Shown: positions 61,701 to 64,000 of the stretch, piece after piece
Layout of the letters: every line of letters starts with the position of its first letter
Position numbering within the stretch: the stretch's first letter is position 1
From: Struthio camelus
Lineage: Eukaryota; Chordata; Aves; Struthioniformes; Struthionidae
Length of the DNA: 64,000 bases
NCBI RefSeq assembly: GCF_040807025.1
Contig: NC_090982.1
Location: 9,752,514 to 9,816,513, forward strand
Reading direction: 5' to 3'
Translations under genes and position numbers: made by a program
The notes under the pieces: generated by a model
Databases searched by the model: none
What the model was told of the DNA's origin: nothing
The model's input: the letters and a program-made list of their open reading frames with translations, nothing else

Positions 61701-63633
61701 AGAGATGTTGTGGCCTCTCCATCCCTGGAGATGTTTGAAACTGGGCTGTACGAAGCCCTGAGCAACCTGCTCTAGTTGGCCCTGCTCTGAGCAGGGGTGT
61801 TGGGACTAGAGGCCTCCAGAGGCACCTGCCAGCCTCAGCAATTTGGGGTTCTTTTGCACAGGCTTTTTAGACCTAACATTCATGGAAAATGCATTATCTT
61901 CTGGCCAGCTGTTCTGGTTACTTGTTAGTCAAAATGAACAAATGCTTATTTCCTCTTTCTTTACTAGATACTGCCACCCAAATTACCCGGAATGATTTCG
62001 GGACACAGAAATACGAACACTGGATAGTTGAAACTCAGAAGAAATGCAGACTGTTGCAACTACCTGACAAGGAAGAGGAGAGCAGGATTTGTAGAGCCCT
62101 CTTCATTTGCACTGAGCACCTAAGGGTAAGTGTGTATCTTCTTTCCTTCCATACAGAGGTGGAGCTACCCTGTTCCTTATGATACTGGCGTGTTCACCTA
62201 GGATCAGGCTTTGAAACTAATCATCTTATCTGACACAGGCTGAGGCATTTAGCGTTGTGTGTAGGAGCTGTGTCTTGACATACTTAGAACCGTACAGTGC
62301 AGAGGAGACGTTAATGCTTGTGTTGCTCTGCAAGTAGAAGAATGGACACAAGTTTGTAATACGTAGTCTAGCTAAATGAAATTTATCCTCTTTGTGCTGA
62401 AAAATGAGGCTCAGACGGGTTTGTGTGTGTCTTTCTCTCTGAGCAGAAATTCAACGATGCCCTCATCATCTGTGAAGATGCCCGCATCCAAGATGCTTTA
62501 GCCTACCTAACTGAATTTTTCACGAATGTCAAAAATGGACCATTCACAGAGTTAGAGCAGCATCTGACAGCCAAATTTCAAGGTATTTCACGCAGTCCCT
62601 CTGACAGCACCAGGGGAGGAGAGGGCTTTGTATAGAGTGGTCCGTTATAGTCCAGAATAGTGGTTGTTCTTGTTTTTGTTTGGTTTTGGTTTTTCCCCAC
62701 CGGCTTTGCACTGTTGAGAAGACCTACTGCCCCTGTGGGTGCAAACGTAGTGTTTGGATAAGCAGTGGGGGATCCCACTTTCTAGGACTACCAGCCTCTA
62801 GTGCAGGAGTTAAGGATGCAGTAGCAACTGCAGCTAGATGCTGTGGTAGGTGCTTACGTGCCTGACCTGGAGATAAGGCAGTGGTACATCCTTAACGATG
62901 TGCCCCCTCCATGGAAGGGCACGCTCTACAATCAGCAGTGCTGGCAACTTTAGATAAGGCACATCTGGGTATAGACTGCTGAATGGGTCCCGTACTGCTG
63001 GGAAATAGCACGCAGCCCCTGTACACAGTCTGATTTGAAAGTTGGAGGTTAAGCGGTTCTCCTACTTCTGGTTTAGTAACAATGTGCTCTAGACCAGACT
63101 ATGATCCTATACTGACTGCAAGTCAGAGAGATTTCTAAATCATTACTGGGGTGTCTGCCCTCTGGCGTCTGTAGTTCCCTAGGAAGAAACAGTACTGCTG
63201 CTTGCAAGAACGGTGTTTTGATGCCGTCTTCCGATGCACAGGACTTTGCACAGGTGCTCTGTTGCTGTCAGTTTGCTATAAAATGTGAGATTCAGCAAAT
63301 GCTTTCTGGGGTTTCTGTTGTATTTAAGCAGTAGCTTGCTTTCTTTGCCTCTGAAAGAATGTAGGTAAGAAAGTAAAAACAGATGTTAAAGAGAACACGA
63401 GCGGCATTTGATAGGTAGGCTTGAGTGAGGATTCTGTTTTCTACAGTAACGAAAGTAAGTTAAGACACTACTGTTTTCTTCCAGAGAAAGAAGAGAAGCT
63501 GACTGCCCTTTCAAAAGATGAATCAAATGAGAATCCTAAACTGGAAGAGCTTGCCAGCATCTTGGATGAAGCATACCGCTATAACCCACAGACCCGCACT
63601 CTCCTTTTTGCTAAGACAAGAGCACTAGTAGCT
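49682..63633 (+). CDS. RIGI: RIG-I (retinoic acid-inducible gene I receptor), 5' two thirds, 13 coding exons
   Basis: Cytosolic DExD/H helicase that senses 5'-triphosphate or short double-stranded viral RNA and signals through MAVS to induce type I interferon. Coding exons: 49682-49787, 50145-50276, 52440-52618, 53836-53986, 55680-55805, 56693-56806, 58168-58321, 59181-59439, 60133-60295, 61206-61307, 61968-62125, 62447-62582, 63485-63633. They sum to 1929 bases, exactly 643 codons, with no stop and matching phases throughout. Domains: CARD1 about 1-88, CARD2 about 92-185, acidic linker about 190-240, helicase domain 1 about 241-455, insertion domain about 460-605, start of helicase domain 2 from about 610. 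Motifs: Q motif (Gln250), Walker A GPTGCGKT with Lys273, TPQIL 350-354, DECH 375-378, TAS 412-414. Family length is about 930, so about 290 residues (rest of helicase domain 2, pincer, zinc-binding C-terminal domain) lie beyond the window. The start follows family length and the conserved Ser8. Confidence 0.97.
50145..50276 (+). CDS. RIGI: RIGI exon 2: rest of CARD1 (residues 36-79)
   Basis: Acceptor TTTTGTGCCAG, donor GCAG/GTGAGT, phase 1 at both ends. Encodes the helix-rich segment with [14 protein letters not shown] and [10 protein letters not shown], matching human ([27 protein letters not shown]). Confidence 0.95.
52440..52618 (+). CDS. RIGI: RIGI exon 3: CARD1-CARD2 junction and first CARD2 helices (residues 80-139)
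   Basis: Acceptor TTTTGTGTTTGAAG, donor CAG/GTAAGA. The peptide includes [20 protein letters not shown] and [12 protein letters not shown], conserved among RIG-I proteins. It starts after a split Gly80 codon and ends phase 0. Confidence 0.96.
53836..53986 (+). CDS. RIGI: RIGI exon 4: end of CARD2 (residues 140-189)
   Basis: Acceptor TTTTGTACAG, donor GAGG/GTAAAC. Encodes [19 protein letters not shown]. Lys167 is present at the position reported as a ubiquitin acceptor in duck. The residue equivalent to human Lys172 is Gln170 and the equivalent of human Thr170 is Ser168. Confidence 0.96.
54799..54895. repeat. AT-rich simple-sequence stretch in RIGI intron 4
   Basis: Nearly pure A/T with repeated TATATA and AATATA words. 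Simple sequence; no element assignable. Confidence 0.85.
55680..55805 (+). CDS. RIGI: RIGI exon 5: acidic interdomain linker (residues 190-231)
   Basis: Acceptor TTTTTGTCATTGTGCAG, donor TCAG/GTAAGA. An acidic, serine-rich, poorly conserved linker ending with [12 protein letters not shown]. Lys193 is present, matching the second ubiquitin site described for duck RIG-I. Confidence 0.93.
56693..56806 (+). CDS. RIGI: RIGI exon 6: Q motif and first half of Walker A (residues 232-269)
   Basis: Acceptor CAATCTTTTCTAG, donor ACTG/GTAAGA. Contains [13 protein letters not shown] (Q motif, Gln250) and NTIICGPT, the first part of motif I, whose Gly270 codon is split by the intron. Residue 267 is Gly where human has Ala. 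Confidence 0.96.
58168..58321 (+). CDS. RIGI: RIGI exon 7: Walker A lysine and motif Ia (residues 270-320)
   Basis: Acceptor TTTGTTTAAAG, donor GTGG/GTAGGT. Completes GCGKT (ATP-binding Lys273) and contains [14 protein letters not shown] (motif Ia region), which contacts the RNA backbone in known structures. Confidence 0.96.
59181..59439 (+). CDS. RIGI: RIGI exon 8: motifs Ib and II (residues 321-407)
   Basis: Acceptor GTTCTTTCTAG, donor CAG/GTAAGA. Encodes [13 protein letters not shown] (motif Ib) and the DECH box at 375-378, the Mg-ATP hydrolysis motif, within [17 protein letters not shown]. It is the largest of the thirteen exons. Confidence 0.97.
60133..60295 (+). CDS. RIGI: RIGI exon 9: motif III and end of helicase domain 1 (residues 408-461)
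   Basis: The acceptor TATATGCTCAG gives [12 protein letters not shown] second AG six bases downstream (ATTGTAG) would delete two conserved residues and is less likely. TAS (412-414) couples ATP hydrolysis to RNA binding. The donor is CAC/GTAAGC. Confidence 0.95.
61206..61307 (+). CDS. RIGI: RIGI exon 10: start of helicase insertion domain (residues 462-495)
   Basis: Acceptor CACTTCTTGTCTCTAG, donor GTGG/GTAAGG. Encodes the helical insertion-domain segment with [15 protein letters not shown]. Confidence 0.95.
61308..61967 (+). other. RIGI: RIGI intron 10, carrying a CR1 fragment
   Basis: A 660-base intron. About 40 percent is a CR1 3' fragment in the same orientation as the gene (see separate entry). 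The acceptor TTTCTTTACTAG is intact. Confidence 0.9.
61573..61842 (+). mobile_element. CR1 LINE 3'-end fragment
   Basis: GTGCCCAGAGACAGGATGAGAGGCAGCGGGCACAATTTGAAA, then AGGAAGAACTTCTTTGCTGTGAGGGTGACTGAGC, CCATCCCTGGAGATGTTTGAAA, AGCAACCTGCTCTAG and GGACTAGAGGCCTCCAGAGG follow the 3' end of avian CR1 in order. The tail microsatellite is decayed. This is a strong avian-type signature, better preserved than the one at 34430-35140. Confidence 0.93.
61968..62125 (+). CDS. RIGI: RIGI exon 11: insertion domain (residues 496-548)
   Basis: Acceptor TCTTTCTTTACTAG, donor AGG/GTAAGT. Contains [18 protein letters not shown] and [13 protein letters not shown], strongly conserved with human (EFGTQKYEQWIV, DKDEESRICKALF). 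Confidence 0.96.
62447..62582 (+). CDS. RIGI: RIGI exon 12: insertion domain (residues 549-593)
   Basis: Acceptor CTTTCTCTCTGAGCAG, donor CAAG/GTATTT. Encodes [18 protein letters not shown] and [12 protein letters not shown], corresponding to human KYNDALIISEHARMKDAL and YLKDFFSNV. Confidence 0.96.
62583..63484 (+). other. RIGI: RIGI intron 12
   Basis: A 0.9-kb intron with G/T-rich low complexity at about 62665-62695. No feature recognised. Confidence 0.85.
63485..63633 (+). CDS. RIGI: RIGI exon 13: entry to helicase domain 2 (residues 594-643)
   Basis: Acceptor CTGTTTTCTTCCAG, donor GCT/GTAAGA, phase 0. Contains [14 protein letters not shown] and [14 protein letters not shown], which covers motif IV (human ITILFVKTRALVDAL). 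It is the last exon found before the window ends. Confidence 0.95.
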
Positions 63634-64000
63634 GTAAGATATGTCTTTCTAAAGCTCCTAAAATGGGAAATGAGAAAATACAATGCCTCATCTAGGCATT
63701 GTCTTCCCTTTTGATCTAGAAATAGGAAAACATGCCTGTATTTCATCTTCCTAAGCAAATATTCCTCTTCCTAAATCTTCCTAAGCACTGGTGCTCTGAG
63801 ACAGGGTAAGGGTGTTTGGTTGGTTGGTTGGTTTTTCTCTAAAAACAACAGGACGCAGGTGTTGTCCTTCATCAGTTCTGCTTGCTACATGTATTAGCTG
63901 ATCTTAAAGCTGTTTTACTTTAGGTCTGAAGTCGGTTTTAACAAGCCATGTTACAAGTTTTTTGGCTTGTAAGGGGAAACAGTATTATAAACCAGCAGCT
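63634..64000 (+). other. RIGI: RIGI intron 13, incomplete
   Basis: Begins GTAAGATATG and runs off the window. It contains a (GGTT)n run at about 63815-63832 and a repeated ATCTTCCTAAGCA word at 63747-63788. The next expected exon (an ALKK-type helicase domain 2 segment) is not within it. Confidence 0.85.

Noticed and set aside
1-64000. CRISPR arrays, operons, ribosome-binding sites, phage or plasmid elements
   Set aside because: The window is vertebrate nuclear DNA with spliced genes; no spaced direct-repeat array or prokaryotic signal was seen.

Overview
This is a vertebrate nuclear window, almost certainly from a non-galliform bird and probably from the Z chromosome. Short exons sit in kilobase-scale introns. 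Several CR1 LINE relics are present. The three recognisable genes are PGM5, TMEM252 and RIGI (DDX58). RIGI is known to be missing from chicken, and the CARD region here resembles duck RIG-I without matching it from memory. The Z assignment is an inference: human chromosome 9 genes such as PGM5 and RIGI generally map to avian Z. A turtle or crocodilian is not strictly excluded but fits less well.

Layout. Positions 1-16215 hold the 3' end of PGM5 on the + strand: its last two coding exons (1571-1705 and 14620-14709), a 12.9-kb intron and a 3'UTR with AATAAA signals near 16121 and 16194. Positions about 20300-23410 hold TMEM252 on the - strand, with two coding exons, a TATA-like box and a poly(A) signal. 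PGM5 and TMEM252 are convergent. From about 23440 to 49250 there is a 26-kb spacer with no gene I can name. It contains an old CR1 (34430-35140), a MIR-like SINE relic (about 44195-44400), an isolated CpG-rich patch (33540-33900), G-runs and one anonymous coding-like block (39370-39673, - strand).

From 49682 to the window end is the 5' two thirds of RIGI on the + strand. I traced thirteen coding exons, all with consistent GT/AG junctions and phases, giving 643 uninterrupted codons: both CARDs, helicase domain 1 with all its motifs, the helicase insertion domain and the start of helicase domain 2. The rest of helicase domain 2, the pincer and the RNA-binding C-terminal domain lie beyond 64000. 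The promoter is a CpG island carrying clustered GAAA-type IRF/ISRE elements 113-156 bp upstream of the ATG, as expected for an interferon-stimulated gene.

The three genes do not form one pathway. PGM5 is a catalytically inactive phosphoglucomutase relative of muscle adherens junctions, TMEM252 is a small two-pass membrane protein with PPxY motifs, and RIGI is the cytosolic sensor of viral 5'-triphosphate RNA. Their adjacency is the main positional observation, because in human PGM5-TMEM252 (9q21) and RIGI (9p21) are on opposite arms of chromosome 9.
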